Source: an uncultured Lachnospiraceae bacterium
GTDB lineage: Bacteria; Bacillota; Clostridia; Lachnospirales; Lachnospiraceae
Direction: 5' to 3'
NCBI GenBank assembly: GCA_900551235.1
Contig: URUU01000002.1
Coordinates: 44,052 to 108,051 of the forward strand
DNA: 64,000 nucleotides
Position 1 is the first letter of the stretch. The number at the start of each line of letters is the position of its first letter. The translations under genes and the position numbers were made by a program. Below are positions 52,375 through 60,755 of this stretch, one piece after another. The notes under the pieces are model-generated. The model ran no database searches, was not told the origin of the DNA, and saw only the letters and a program-made list of their open reading frames with translations.

Positions 52375-52403
52375 ATTATACATGATTATTGCTCATTTTG
52401 CAA
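52375..52403 (-). promoter_or_regulatory. tRNA-Thr promoter
   Basis: On the minus strand TTGCAA (52398-52403), 17 bases, TATAAT (52375-52380). Confidence 0.8.
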
Positions 52404-52427
52404 GTATTTTTGCAAAAATATTTACAC

Positions 52428-53699
52428 TTAATACTCTTCGCTATAATTATAATCATCACTATAGCTGTCGCTGTAATCGTTGTAACCGGAGTCATCATAG
52501 GAATCATTTCCACTGCTGTCTGTTGATGTTTCCGTCTCAGACTCTGTCTCCGTAACATCCGGGATATTGTCATCTACATTTTTTCCGGCTTCTTCTCCGT
52601 TCAGCGTGTAATTTTCTTTGCTGACTGCACTTCCCTTGCTGAGACCACTGACTTCTTCGATGTACGCACTTCTCTGCTGCACACCTTCTGATGGCTTATA
52701 ATTCTTTATGCCAAAGAGGTAGTCGTGAAGTCTGGTAACGTTCCATGACAGGGTAACCGGTACTTCCGAATCTCCGCTTAAATCACTGGTATGATGTTCG
52801 TATGGAAAGCCGCAGGTATCGCCTAACTGATAAGAAATCATGTTCATTCCCATTGAAACAATATCCGATTTGCTCAGGCTGGTCGAGATCATCGGGAATA
52901 CATTGTCCATAATCGCAATCAGCGTTTTCATATCTGCCTTTTTCGCTTTGGCAACGATCTTTGCGATCAGTTCTCTCTGACGCTCGGTACGCTTATAGTC
53001 ATTTCCTGCGGTATAACGGATACGGGTATATGCGACCGACTGTACACCATTCAGGTGATAAGTGCCGGCAACCTCCGGCTCAATTCTTTCATAGGATTTT
53101 CCGGTGATCTCCGAAGTCTCCACACAGTAGTTGTTCATATGTACCACTTCTTCATCGGTAAGCTCAAAATCAAAACCACCCAGTGCATCCACGACTTCCA
53201 CCAGTGCATTCATATTGACCGTCACAAAATCCGTGATATCCAGATCCAGATTCTGGTTCAGCATACTGATCGCCCATTTGTAACCACCATTTGCATAAGC
53301 CGCATTTGCCTTTGCATAATGGTCTTCGCCGATGTTCAGATAGGTATCTCGATACACGGATACCAGTTTTACTACTTTTGTATCATTGTTAATGCTGGCA
53401 ATAATAATCGTATCCGTGTTCGTATAATCCATATTGCCATCTCGTGAGTCGGCACCAAACAAGGCAATGTTCGTATAACCATGCATGACTGCATTTGTCT
53501 CTACTTCTTCGTTAAGCTGGATATCACCGGACTGGATCTTTACGGTATCAATGTTCCCCAGTCTCTTTTCAAACTGAACATACAGAAATCCAAATGCCAG
53601 CAATGGGATCAGAATGATCAATTCTGTAATAAATAAAATCTTATGTCTGCGATATTTCTTATATGCAGAACTCTTCTTCAGTTTTTTACTTTTTTTCAT
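52428..53699 (-). CDS. LytR-CpsA-Psr (LCP) family wall-polymer transferase
   Basis: LCP enzymes attach teichoic acid or capsule polymers to peptidoglycan outside the membrane. The 423-residue protein has a short basic cytoplasmic start, one membrane helix (about 23-43: ILFITELIILIPLLAFGFLYV) and the LCP domain (about 75-300). The domain has ALFGADSRDG, the Arg/Asp in SVYRDTYLNIG, and YTRIRYTAGNDYKRTERQRE. The last about 45 residues are Ser/Asp/Tyr/Glu rich, a low-complexity extracellular tail. The promoter lies partly inside the upstream csoR-like gene. Confidence 0.93.
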   Translation of the reverse strand: MKKSKKLKKSSAYKKYRRHKILFITELIILIPLLAFGFLYVQFEKRLGNIDTVKIQSGDIQLNEEVETNAVMHGYTNIALFGADSRDGNMDYTNTDTIIIASINNDTKVVKLVSVYRDTYLNIGEDHYAKANAAYANGGYKWAISMLNQNLDLDITDFVTVNMNALVEVVDALGGFDFELTDEEVVHMNNYCVETSEITGKSYERIEPEVAGTYHLNGVQSVAYTRIRYTAGNDYKRTERQRELIAKIVAKAKKADMKTLIAIMDNVFPMISTSLSKSDIVSMGMNMISYQLGDTCGFPYEHHTSDLSGDSEVPVTLSWNVTRLHDYLFGIKNYKPSEGVQQRSAYIEEVSGLSKGSAVSKENYTLNGEEAGKNVDDNIPDVTETESETETSTDSSGNDSYDDSGYNDYSDSYSDDYNYSEEY

Positions 53700-53761
53700 G
53701 CCTTCCTCTCAGGCTGCATTTTGCAGCAGATTCTAATCATTGTTAAAAAGCCTACTGAATT

Positions 53762-53789
53762 ATTATACACTATTTAATGAACCTGTCAA
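53762..53789 (-). promoter_or_regulatory. LCP gene promoter with both consensus boxes
   Basis: On the minus strand TTGACA (53784-53789), 16 bases, TATAAT (53762-53767). The -35 box lies inside the last codons of the CsoR-like gene. Both hexamers match the sigma-A consensus. Confidence 0.8.
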
Positions 53790-54156
53790 TTGCCTTGTTC
53801 AATTCTTCGATTTCCTTCATATCCCCGGACTCGATCGCATCCACCAGGCAATGCTGAATATGATCCTGGAGAATGACTTTTCCGGTATTGTTGATCGCTG
53901 CTTTTACTGCGGAAAGCTGGATCAGTACCTCACTGCAGTCCCTGCCGTTTTCCACCATCTTCTTGATGGATTCCAGATGCCCGATCGCACGCGAGAGACG
54001 GTTTAACACTGCCTTTGTATTTTCGTGGGTATGGGTATGTGTATGTGTGTGCGTAACAACAGTCCCATTGTCCAGCACATGCGTGTGAGTATGCACTCCG
54101 GAAGCCTGCTCTTTTGCAGGTGCTTCCGTCTGCACACCATGTTTTTTTGTTTCCAT
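53770..54156 (-). CDS. CsoR/RcnR-family metal sensor with a histidine-rich N-terminus
   Basis: The 128-residue protein has a His-rich leader (about 20-45; HTHTHVLDNG then a run of four HT units) and a CsoR-family core (about 46-128): LNRLSRAIGHLESIKKMVE, first Cys in RDCSEVL and HIQHCLVDA. The core set Cys/His/Cys is compatible with Cu(I), but the His-rich arm suggests Ni, Co or Zn, so the metal is open. It is not next to an exporter: LCP follows on one side and MscS on the other. It is a second CsoR-type gene in the window besides the one at 12503. Confidence 0.88.
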   Translation of the reverse strand: METKKHGVQTEAPAKEQASGVHTHTHVLDNGTVVTHTHTHTHTHENTKAVLNRLSRAIGHLESIKKMVENGRDCSEVLIQLSAVKAAINNTGKVILQDHIQHCLVDAIESGDMKEIEELNKAIDRFIK

Positions 54157-54273
54157 AAAATTTATCCTCCTGTAACCTGCCCCTTACTCTTGTCTTTTCT
54201 CCCACTGCCATTTTCGCCATTGCCAGATAAACGAGAAACTCTGTGTTCCTGCATAAGTTTTACAAATCCGGCT

Positions 54274-55146
54274 TTATCGGTTGATCTTCACATCAATCTG
54301 CTGATACGGAATCTCAATCTGGTTTTCATCAAACTTGTATTTGATTTCCTCTGTGATCCGCCATTTTGCCGGGAAATAATCCTGCGGTCTTACCCAGGCA
54401 TGCCATCCGAGGACCACACCGGAATCACCAAGGCACTCCACTACCACTTCCATCTTTTCGTCCTGTAAGATTGCCTCATCTTTCTGTAATACAGCAAGCA
54501 GCACTTTTCTTGCCTCATTGATATCATTTCGATAAGAGATTCCTACTTTTTCACGCAGCTGCCGCTTATCCTGCCTGGAAATATTTGTCAGGCTGCTGTT
54601 TGTGATGATTCCATTCGGAATTGATATAGTACGGTTGTCGGTTGTCAGCAGGGTTGTATAAAAAAGATCCACTTTCACCACAGTTCCTTCATTTCCATGA
54701 GTGTCTTCACGGATATAATCCCCACTGACAAACGGTTTCATAAACAATAAGATAAATCCACCCGCGATGTTTGAAAGCGATTCTTTCAAAGCCAGCACAA
54801 CACCGACTCCCATTGAACCGATCAGTGCAGCAACCGATGCCCCGGATACTCCCAGAAAGGTGGCCATGACTGCTGCGACCATCACATACATGATGGCTTT
54901 CATGACGGAAAGCGTGAAGTGCGCAGATGCTGCTTCCATGCCGGCCCGTTCAAAAGAACGACCGAAAACTTTCAGGAGGAACTGAATGATCTTGCGGCAG
55001 ACGAAAAATGCAGCCAGGACAATGACCAGTTTGATTCCAAAATCCAGAAGCCCCGGCATTTTCCCCTGGAAATACTGTGTAAACTGATTAACTTCTTTTA
55101 CACTCTCTGTCAGTGAATCTGCCGTATTCTGTGCTATCTGTTCCAT
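54274..55146 (-). CDS. mscS: Small-conductance mechanosensitive channel, MscS family
   Basis: The 290-residue protein has three membrane helices (about 35-110), the last with the Gly/Ala-rich pore helix VAALIGSMGVGVVLALKESL. A beta domain follows (about 135-190: GDYIREDTHGNEGTVVKV, RTISIPNGIITNSSLTN) and a C-terminal alpha/beta domain. Length fits MscS (about 286). It protects the cell against sudden osmotic dilution. It is 18 bases after glgB and probably cotranscribed. Confidence 0.94.
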   Translation of the reverse strand: MEQIAQNTADSLTESVKEVNQFTQYFQGKMPGLLDFGIKLVIVLAAFFVCRKIIQFLLKVFGRSFERAGMEAASAHFTLSVMKAIMYVMVAAVMATFLGVSGASVAALIGSMGVGVVLALKESLSNIAGGFILLFMKPFVSGDYIREDTHGNEGTVVKVDLFYTTLLTTDNRTISIPNGIITNSSLTNISRQDKRQLREKVGISYRNDINEARKVLLAVLQKDEAILQDEKMEVVVECLGDSGVVLGWHAWVRPQDYFPAKWRITEEIKYKFDENQIEIPYQQIDVKINR

Positions 55147-55164
55147 CTGCTTTTCTCCTGTTGT

Positions 55165-57762
55165 TTATTTTTTTCTGCTCTTTGCGGCCGGTTTTCTGCC
55201 TCTTGTCTTATTTTTTCTTTCTTCCTCTGCCTTTGCACTTTCCGCAATTTTTGCTTCCAGTTCTTCTTTCAGGCTCTTTTTCGGCTCTTTTGCTGCCGCC
55301 TTTGTCACTTTTTCTTCGCTTGCAGCTTCCATCTCCGGCTCTGCTTTTGGGGCAGCCTGCTTACCGGTTCCTTGTTTTGCGGTTGTTTTCTTTGTGGTTG
55401 CTTTCTTTGCGGTTGCTTTTTTTTCAGAAGCGGCTTTGATCGAAGTTATTTTTTCACCGCTTTTCTTCTCAGTTGTTTTCTTTTCTGTAACTTTTTTCTC
55501 GGCTGTTTTCTTTGTTGCCGTCTTTTTGTTGACCGCTCTTCCGGTTGCCGTCTTTGTGTAAGAAAATATCGTAATACTCATTGGTGGAACGGTGATCAGG
55601 ATCGAATCTGCCCTGTCATCACATTCTGATTTCTTAGACTGTTTCAGTCTTGGATTGCCGACTCCGCTGCCGCCGAATTCTTTGCTGTCGCTGTTGAAGA
55701 TTTCTTTATATTTTCCAGGGTATGGAACGCCAATCTTGTGATTTTCGTAAGTCAGCGGCGAGAAATTGCAGACAATCAGCAGCGTCTCTTCTTTTTTCTT
55801 TGTGTTTCTGGTAAAGACTGCCATATTTTCATTTGCGGAAATGTTATTGATCCAGGTAAATCCATCCGGATCATAATCCATCTCGTAAAGTGCCGGATGT
55901 GATTTATAAAATGCATTGAGTTCTTTTACGTAATCCTGCATCTGTTTGTGCTCATCATACTGCAAAAGTTCCCATTCCAGAGACCGGTCCTCTGCCCACT
56001 CATCGTACTGTGCAAAATCCTGTCCCATGAACAGAAGCTTTTTGCCCGGATGTGCCAGCATAAATCCATAAGCGGCACGTAAGTTTGCAAACTGCTGCTC
56101 ACGGTCACCCGGCATCTTGCCGATCATGGATGCTTTGCCATGTACAACCTCATCATGTGACAAGGTCAGGATATAATCTTCACTGTACGCATAAACCATA
56201 CTGAACGTCAGCGCCCCGTGGTTTGCAGTACGGAAGATTGGATCCAGTGACATATAATAAATGAAGTCATTCATCCATCCCATGTTCCATTTGTAATCAA
56301 AACCAAGACCCTCATCTTCAACAGCTCCCGTTACTTTCGGCCATGCTGTGGATTCTTCAGCGATCATCAGCACGCCCGGCTCTTTCTGTTTAAAAATGGA
56401 ATTGAGATGACGGAAGAATTCGACTGCTTCCAGATTCTCATTGCCTCCATAGATATTCGGCACCCATTCTCCTTCGTTCTTTCCGTAATCGAGATAGAGC
56501 ATGGAAGCCACCGCATCCATACGGATACCATCAATGTGATACTTTTCTGCCCAGAACAACGCATTTGCAATCAGGAAATTCTTTACCTCCGGGCGGCCGT
56601 AATTGTAGATCAGTGTGCCCCAGTGCGGATGAGAGCCTTTCCTCGGATCAAGATGCTCATACAGGCAGGTACCGTCAAAGGAAGCCAGTCCAAACGTATC
56701 ACGCGGGAAATGTGCCGGTACCCAGTCCAGGATCACGCCGATGCCCTGTGCATGCATATAGTCCATGAAATACATAAAATCTTCCGGTGTACCGTAGCGG
56801 CTGGTCGGTGCATAATATCCTGTCACCTGATATCCCCAGGAACCGTCAAACGGATGCTCCATAACCGGCATCAGCTCGACATGCGTATATCCCATTTCTT
56901 TTACATAGTCTGCCAGCATCACGGCCAGTTCACGGTAATTATAAAATTCCCTGCCATCCTCCGGCTTGCGGAAGGAGCCAAGATGTACCTCATAAATGGA
57001 CATCGGGGCTTTCTTGCTGTCTGTGCTTTTTCTCTGTTTCAGCCATGCATCATCTTTCCATGTATACTGGCTCAGGTCTGTGATCACAGATGCCGTGTTC
57101 GGGCGAAGCTCAGCAGCATTTGCATACGGGTCTGCTTTTAAGAACGTAAGTCCCCCTTTTGCCTTGATTTCAAATTTATAGAGCTCTCCTGCGGTAAGTC
57201 CCGGTACAAACAATTCAAAAATGCCGGAATCCCACAGCCTTCTCATCGGCAGCCGTCTTCCGTCCCAGAGATTAAAATCTCCAACCACGCTGACACGCAT
57301 GGCATTCGGTGCCCACACTGCGAACAGTACACCCTCCACACCATCGATCGTCATCGGGTGTGCACCCAGTTTGTCATAAATATTATAGCATATACCCGCA
57401 TTAAATTTCTTTGTATCTCTTTCCATGATCTGTGGCTCAAAACGGTACGGATCTTCGTACTCTACCAGATTTTCTTTTCCATCAGCTTCTTCAAACTCCA
57501 CCTGGTAGTGATAGTCCGGAATTCTTTTCTCCGGAAGTAATGCTGCAAAAAATCCTTCCTCGTCTTCCAGATCCATCGGATATTCTTCACCACTGTCTTT
57601 TAGCACAACCGTCACACTCTTTGCCGTCGGAAGAAACGTCTGGATCAGAACACCTTCTTCTGTTACATGTGCCCCCAGAATATCGTGAGGATGATCCTCC
57701 TCCGAATATACAATCCCCTCTACTGCTGCCCAGTCCATCATTTCATATAATTTGTTATCCAT
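55165..57762 (-). CDS. glgB: 1,4-alpha-glucan branching enzyme with a Lys/Ala-rich C-terminal tail
   Basis: GlgB makes alpha-1,6 branches in glycogen. The 865-residue protein has N-terminal carbohydrate-binding modules (about 20-215) and a GH13 catalytic domain (about 260-600). The domain has VELMPVMEHPFDGSWGYQ, the nucleophile Asp in DGIRMDAVASML, the acid Glu in MIAEESTAWP and LTLSHDEVVHGK. A C-terminal beta domain follows. The usual enzyme ends near residue 735; here about 128 more residues follow. They are made of KKTATKK-, TEKK- and KKAT-type repeats, end KTRGRKPAAKSRKK and resemble histone H1 or AlgP-like tails. GGGAGGG ahead of ATG 57762 sets the start. No other glycogen genes are nearby. 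Confidence 0.95.
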   Translation of the reverse strand: MDNKLYEMMDWAAVEGIVYSEEDHPHDILGAHVTEEGVLIQTFLPTAKSVTVVLKDSGEEYPMDLEDEEGFFAALLPEKRIPDYHYQVEFEEADGKENLVEYEDPYRFEPQIMERDTKKFNAGICYNIYDKLGAHPMTIDGVEGVLFAVWAPNAMRVSVVGDFNLWDGRRLPMRRLWDSGIFELFVPGLTAGELYKFEIKAKGGLTFLKADPYANAAELRPNTASVITDLSQYTWKDDAWLKQRKSTDSKKAPMSIYEVHLGSFRKPEDGREFYNYRELAVMLADYVKEMGYTHVELMPVMEHPFDGSWGYQVTGYYAPTSRYGTPEDFMYFMDYMHAQGIGVILDWVPAHFPRDTFGLASFDGTCLYEHLDPRKGSHPHWGTLIYNYGRPEVKNFLIANALFWAEKYHIDGIRMDAVASMLYLDYGKNEGEWVPNIYGGNENLEAVEFFRHLNSIFKQKEPGVLMIAEESTAWPKVTGAVEDEGLGFDYKWNMGWMNDFIYYMSLDPIFRTANHGALTFSMVYAYSEDYILTLSHDEVVHGKASMIGKMPGDREQQFANLRAAYGFMLAHPGKKLLFMGQDFAQYDEWAEDRSLEWELLQYDEHKQMQDYVKELNAFYKSHPALYEMDYDPDGFTWINNISANENMAVFTRNTKKKEETLLIVCNFSPLTYENHKIGVPYPGKYKEIFNSDSKEFGGSGVGNPRLKQSKKSECDDRADSILITVPPMSITIFSYTKTATGRAVNKKTATKKTAEKKVTEKKTTEKKSGEKITSIKAASEKKATAKKATTKKTTAKQGTGKQAAPKAEPEMEAASEEKVTKAAAKEPKKSLKEELEAKIAESAKAEEERKNKTRGRKPAAKSRKK

Positions 57763-57789
57763 AATCAGTAAACCCTCCCTTATGTATTT

Positions 57790-57812
57790 AAGCGGATATT
57801 CGCAATCCGCTT
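57790..57812 (-). promoter_or_regulatory. Hairpin in the glgB leader
   Basis: AAGCGGAT pairs perfectly with ATCCGCTT around a 7-base loop, about 28 bases ahead of glgB. An extended -10-like TGTTAAAAT lies about 85 bases further upstream. Role unknown. Confidence 0.4.
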
Positions 57813-57993
57813 TGCTGCTTGCCCATAATGTTTCTCAAATTATGATACCTGCGGATTATTCCATGCTTCGCACCCCTGGTATTATTATTCTATTTTAACA
57901 CAAACAACTTCAGTAAAAAAGTAAAATATTATGACGGCATGGACAAAAAACCGAAAAACACGGTCTGTCTGCACGCTTCCAGAATTCACATTT

Positions 57994-58254
57994 TATACTA
58001 TGATGTGGGTGTCAAAAGTCCCCAACTACGATGCCTACGGATTGTTCCGTGCGTTGCACTCCCACAATCCTTTCTACGCTCCGCTTCGGTCGGTGCTAAA
58101 CATGTGCCACTGGCACATAGCACCCCAGTATTCGCATATCGTGGGATTATCATCCCACTTTTATGCTCATATCGGGGCGGGTCCCAAGGTCTTTCATCCA
58201 CCTATGAGCAAGCTCATGTGGATTTAGACCTTTTGACCCTGGCATCATACTATA
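57994..58254. mobile_element. MITE-like element with terminal inverted repeats and four internal hairpins
   Basis: The ends are inverted repeats: left TATACTATGATG then GGGTGTCAAAAGTC; the right end, read on the minus strand, gives TATAGTATGATG then GGGTCAAAAGGTC. The 261-base body encodes no protein. It holds four hairpins: GGATTGT/ACAATCC, GTGCTA..CATGTGCC/GGCACAT..GCAC, GTGGGA/TCCCAC and TCCAC-TATGAGC/GCTCAT-GTGGA. Flanking TA suggests a TA target duplication. The right end touches the DUF1015 gene and supplies its stop. It fits a nonautonomous transposable element; movement is inference. Confidence 0.65.
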
Positions 58255-59500
58255 AGATATGTAAAAAAAGTCCGCTTCTGAGTTTTGGCTCAAACCAGGT
58301 AGATTTCGGCGGCATCAGCATGCCCGCATCTGCAACGGCAAACAGCTCTGCCATGGATGTCGGATACATGGAAAATGCCACTGCATCTTTCTGCTGCATT
58401 TCTTTGACCTGATCGACCATACGCTCCAGCTCGGAAAGTCCACGGATTCCGCCCACATACTTGATGCGTTTTGAAGTTTTCGGATCCTGGATATCCAGAT
58501 ACGGCAGTAAAAATTCTCTTTGCAGGTAATCAACATCCAGTCCCTCTACCGGATCGTCTTTTGTAAGCTCTGCCTTTGCCGTAAGCTGATACCACTGACC
58601 GCTAAGATACATGCCAAAAGTACCCTTTTTCTGCGGATGATATGCTTCTTTTACCGGCTGCACTTCAAAAATCTTCGCTGCATTTTCCAGAAATCCTTCT
58701 TTCGTCTGTCCGTTCAGATCCAGCACAACACGGTTGTAATCCATAACGTAAAGTTCCTCATCCGGGAATAATACTGACAGAAAATAATTAAATTCTTCAC
58801 TGCCGTCATAATCCGGATGCTGCTTTCTGCGAAGCTGCCCTACTTTGACTGCCGATGCTGCCCTATGATGTCCGTCTGCAATATATATTTTATCTATTTT
58901 GGCAAATGCATCTGCAATCGCTGCAGTATCTTCTGCTGCATCAACTCTCCATCCTTTATGTCCGATACCATCCTCCGATACAAAATCGAACATCGGCTTC
59001 TTCTGTTTCACTTTTGCTGTCACCTCTGCGATCGTCAGATCTTTGCGGTATGCAAGAAAAATCGGTCCGGTCTGTGCATTGCAGGCATCTACATGATGGA
59101 TACGGTCCTGTTCCTTCTCTGCTCTTGTGTTTTCGTGCTTTTTGATCACACCGTTTAAATAATCGTCAATCGATGCACATGCTACCAGTCCGGTCTGGGA
59201 TCTTCCATCCATCGTCAGCTCATAAAGATAATAGCATTTCTTTTCATCCTGTACAAAAGCTCCCTTTCTGATCCAGTCTGCTAACATATCATGTGCCTTC
59301 TGATAAACTTCCGGTGCATACATATCCTGGTCTTCCGGAAACTGACTCTCCGGACGGTCAATTGCCAGGAAACTTCCCGGTGCTTTCTTTACCTGTTCTC
59401 TTGCTTCTGAGCGATCGTAAACATCATAAGGAAGTGCCGCGATTTCAGATTCCAGTCCTTCTTCCGGATGTACTGCAAAAAATGTTCGAATGTCTGCCAT
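58250..59500 (-). CDS. DUF1015 family protein
   Basis: The 416-residue protein belongs to DUF1015, a family often placed after serC-serA in clostridia, with unknown biochemical function. Recognisable parts are the start DIRTFFAVHPEEGLESEIAA, IDDYLNGVIKKHENTRAEKE, IADGHHRAASA and the C-terminal MPPKSTWFEPKLRSGLF. The start was set at ATG 59500, nine bases after GGAGG. The last codons end inside the right end of the MITE-like element, whose TATAG gives the TAG stop. The ending GLFLHIL is of normal length, so the insertion hardly changed the protein. A role linked to serine metabolism is inferred from context only. Confidence 0.9.
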   Translation of the reverse strand: MADIRTFFAVHPEEGLESEIAALPYDVYDRSEAREQVKKAPGSFLAIDRPESQFPEDQDMYAPEVYQKAHDMLADWIRKGAFVQDEKKCYYLYELTMDGRSQTGLVACASIDDYLNGVIKKHENTRAEKEQDRIHHVDACNAQTGPIFLAYRKDLTIAEVTAKVKQKKPMFDFVSEDGIGHKGWRVDAAEDTAAIADAFAKIDKIYIADGHHRAASAVKVGQLRRKQHPDYDGSEEFNYFLSVLFPDEELYVMDYNRVVLDLNGQTKEGFLENAAKIFEVQPVKEAYHPQKKGTFGMYLSGQWYQLTAKAELTKDDPVEGLDVDYLQREFLLPYLDIQDPKTSKRIKYVGGIRGLSELERMVDQVKEMQQKDAVAFSMYPTSMAELFAVADAGMLMPPKSTWFEPKLRSGLFLHIL

Positions 59501-59520
59501 AATTTTTTCCTCCATACTGT

Positions 59521-59553
59521 AAAAGGCTGAAGCAACCTATGCAACAGCCTTTT
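59521..59553. terminator. Hairpin between serA and the DUF1015 gene
   Basis: AAAAGGCTG pairs with CAGCCTTTT around a 15-base loop. On the minus strand only four T follow, so it may reduce rather than stop readthrough into the DUF1015 gene. Confidence 0.6.
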
Positions 59554-59593
59554 GTCTTTTGTTTTTATTCTTGTATTCTTGTGTATTGAAACT

Positions 59594-60754
59594 TTATTTG
59601 ATCACTCTTACCCTCAGTACCCCATCCACTGCACGGATCTTAGCCAGTACTTCTTCGGATGCCACGCTGTCCAGATCAAACAGAGAGTATGCATAATCGC
59701 CCCTGCTCTTGTTTACCATATTTGCAATGTTGATATCAGACGTTGCAAATATATCGGTAAACTGTCCCAGCATGTTCTTTACGTTGCGGTGGTTGATCGC
59801 GATACGGTTTGCATGTGTGCACTCGCCAAGGCTGCAGTTTGGATAGTTTACAGAGTTGATGATATTTCCTTTTTCCAGATATTCCATCAGCTCCTGAACT
59901 GCCATCTTTGCACAGTTGTCTTCGGATTCTGCGGTGGATGCACCCAGATGTGGGATAATGATCGCATTTTCCGCACCTGCGGTTGTGGTATTCGGGAAAT
60001 CACAGACGTATTTCTTTACTTTGCCTTCTTTGAGGGCTTTTACAACAGCCTCTTCATCTACCAGCATATCACGGGCAAAGTTCAGGATCACAACATTATC
60101 TTTCATCAGGTCGATTGCATCCTGGTTGATCATCTTTCTGGTGGACTCCAGCAGCGGTACATGGATCGTGATATAATCACAGATACGGTAAATATCATCC
60201 ACATCTTTGATGTGTTTTACGCTTTTGGAAAGTTTCCATGCTGCATCAACCGAAATGTATGGATCATAGCCATATACATCCATCCCCAGACGTTCTGCCA
60301 CGTTGGCTACCTGGATACCGATCGCACCAAGTCCGATGATACCCAGCTTTTTGCCCATCAGCTCGCTGCCTGCAAATTTCTTCTTTTCTTTTTCTGCTTT
60401 TTTGGCGATATCTTCGCTTCCTGCTTCGGATTTTGCCCATTCCACACCGCCGATGATATCACGGGAAGCCAGCAGCATTCCTGCGATCACCAGCTCTTTT
60501 ACGCCGTTTGCATTCGCTCCCGGTGTATTAAATACAACAATACCTTTTTCTGCACATTTATCCAGCGGAATGTTGTTGACACCGGCACCTGCACGTGCAA
60601 CTGCGTACAGACCATCCGGCAGATCCATATCATGCATGGCAGTACTTCTTACCAGCACTGCGTCTGCCTCTTCCATTTTCTCTGTTTTTTCGTAACCTTC
60701 TGTGAACTGATCCAGTCCTACAGAAGCGATCGGGTTTAAGCATGTATATTTCAT
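59594..60754 (-). CDS. serA: D-3-phosphoglycerate dehydrogenase
   Basis: SerA makes 3-phosphohydroxypyruvate, the first step of serine synthesis. The 386-residue protein has a substrate domain, the NAD motif GLGAIGIQVANVAERLG near 145, and the catalytic Arg/Glu/His set (FARDMLVDEEA, HLGASTAESEDNCA near 275). A C-terminal ACT domain follows (about 315-386: NVKNMLGQFTDIFATSDINI). It is the short SerA type with one ACT domain, so serine feedback is possible. ATG 60754 was chosen over an upstream TTG. The start lies one base past the serC stop, with GAGGAGG within serC. Confidence 0.95.
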   Translation of the reverse strand: MKYTCLNPIASVGLDQFTEGYEKTEKMEEADAVLVRSTAMHDMDLPDGLYAVARAGAGVNNIPLDKCAEKGIVVFNTPGANANGVKELVIAGMLLASRDIIGGVEWAKSEAGSEDIAKKAEKEKKKFAGSELMGKKLGIIGLGAIGIQVANVAERLGMDVYGYDPYISVDAAWKLSKSVKHIKDVDDIYRICDYITIHVPLLESTRKMINQDAIDLMKDNVVILNFARDMLVDEEAVVKALKEGKVKKYVCDFPNTTTAGAENAIIIPHLGASTAESEDNCAKMAVQELMEYLEKGNIINSVNYPNCSLGECTHANRIAINHRNVKNMLGQFTDIFATSDINIANMVNKSRGDYAYSLFDLDSVASEEVLAKIRAVDGVLRVRVIK

Positions 60755-60755
60755 T

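Noticed and set aside
57939..58412. Plus-strand frame across the inverted-repeat element
   Set aside because: It runs through hairpins and into the 3' end of the DUF1015 gene, without ribosome site or protein features.
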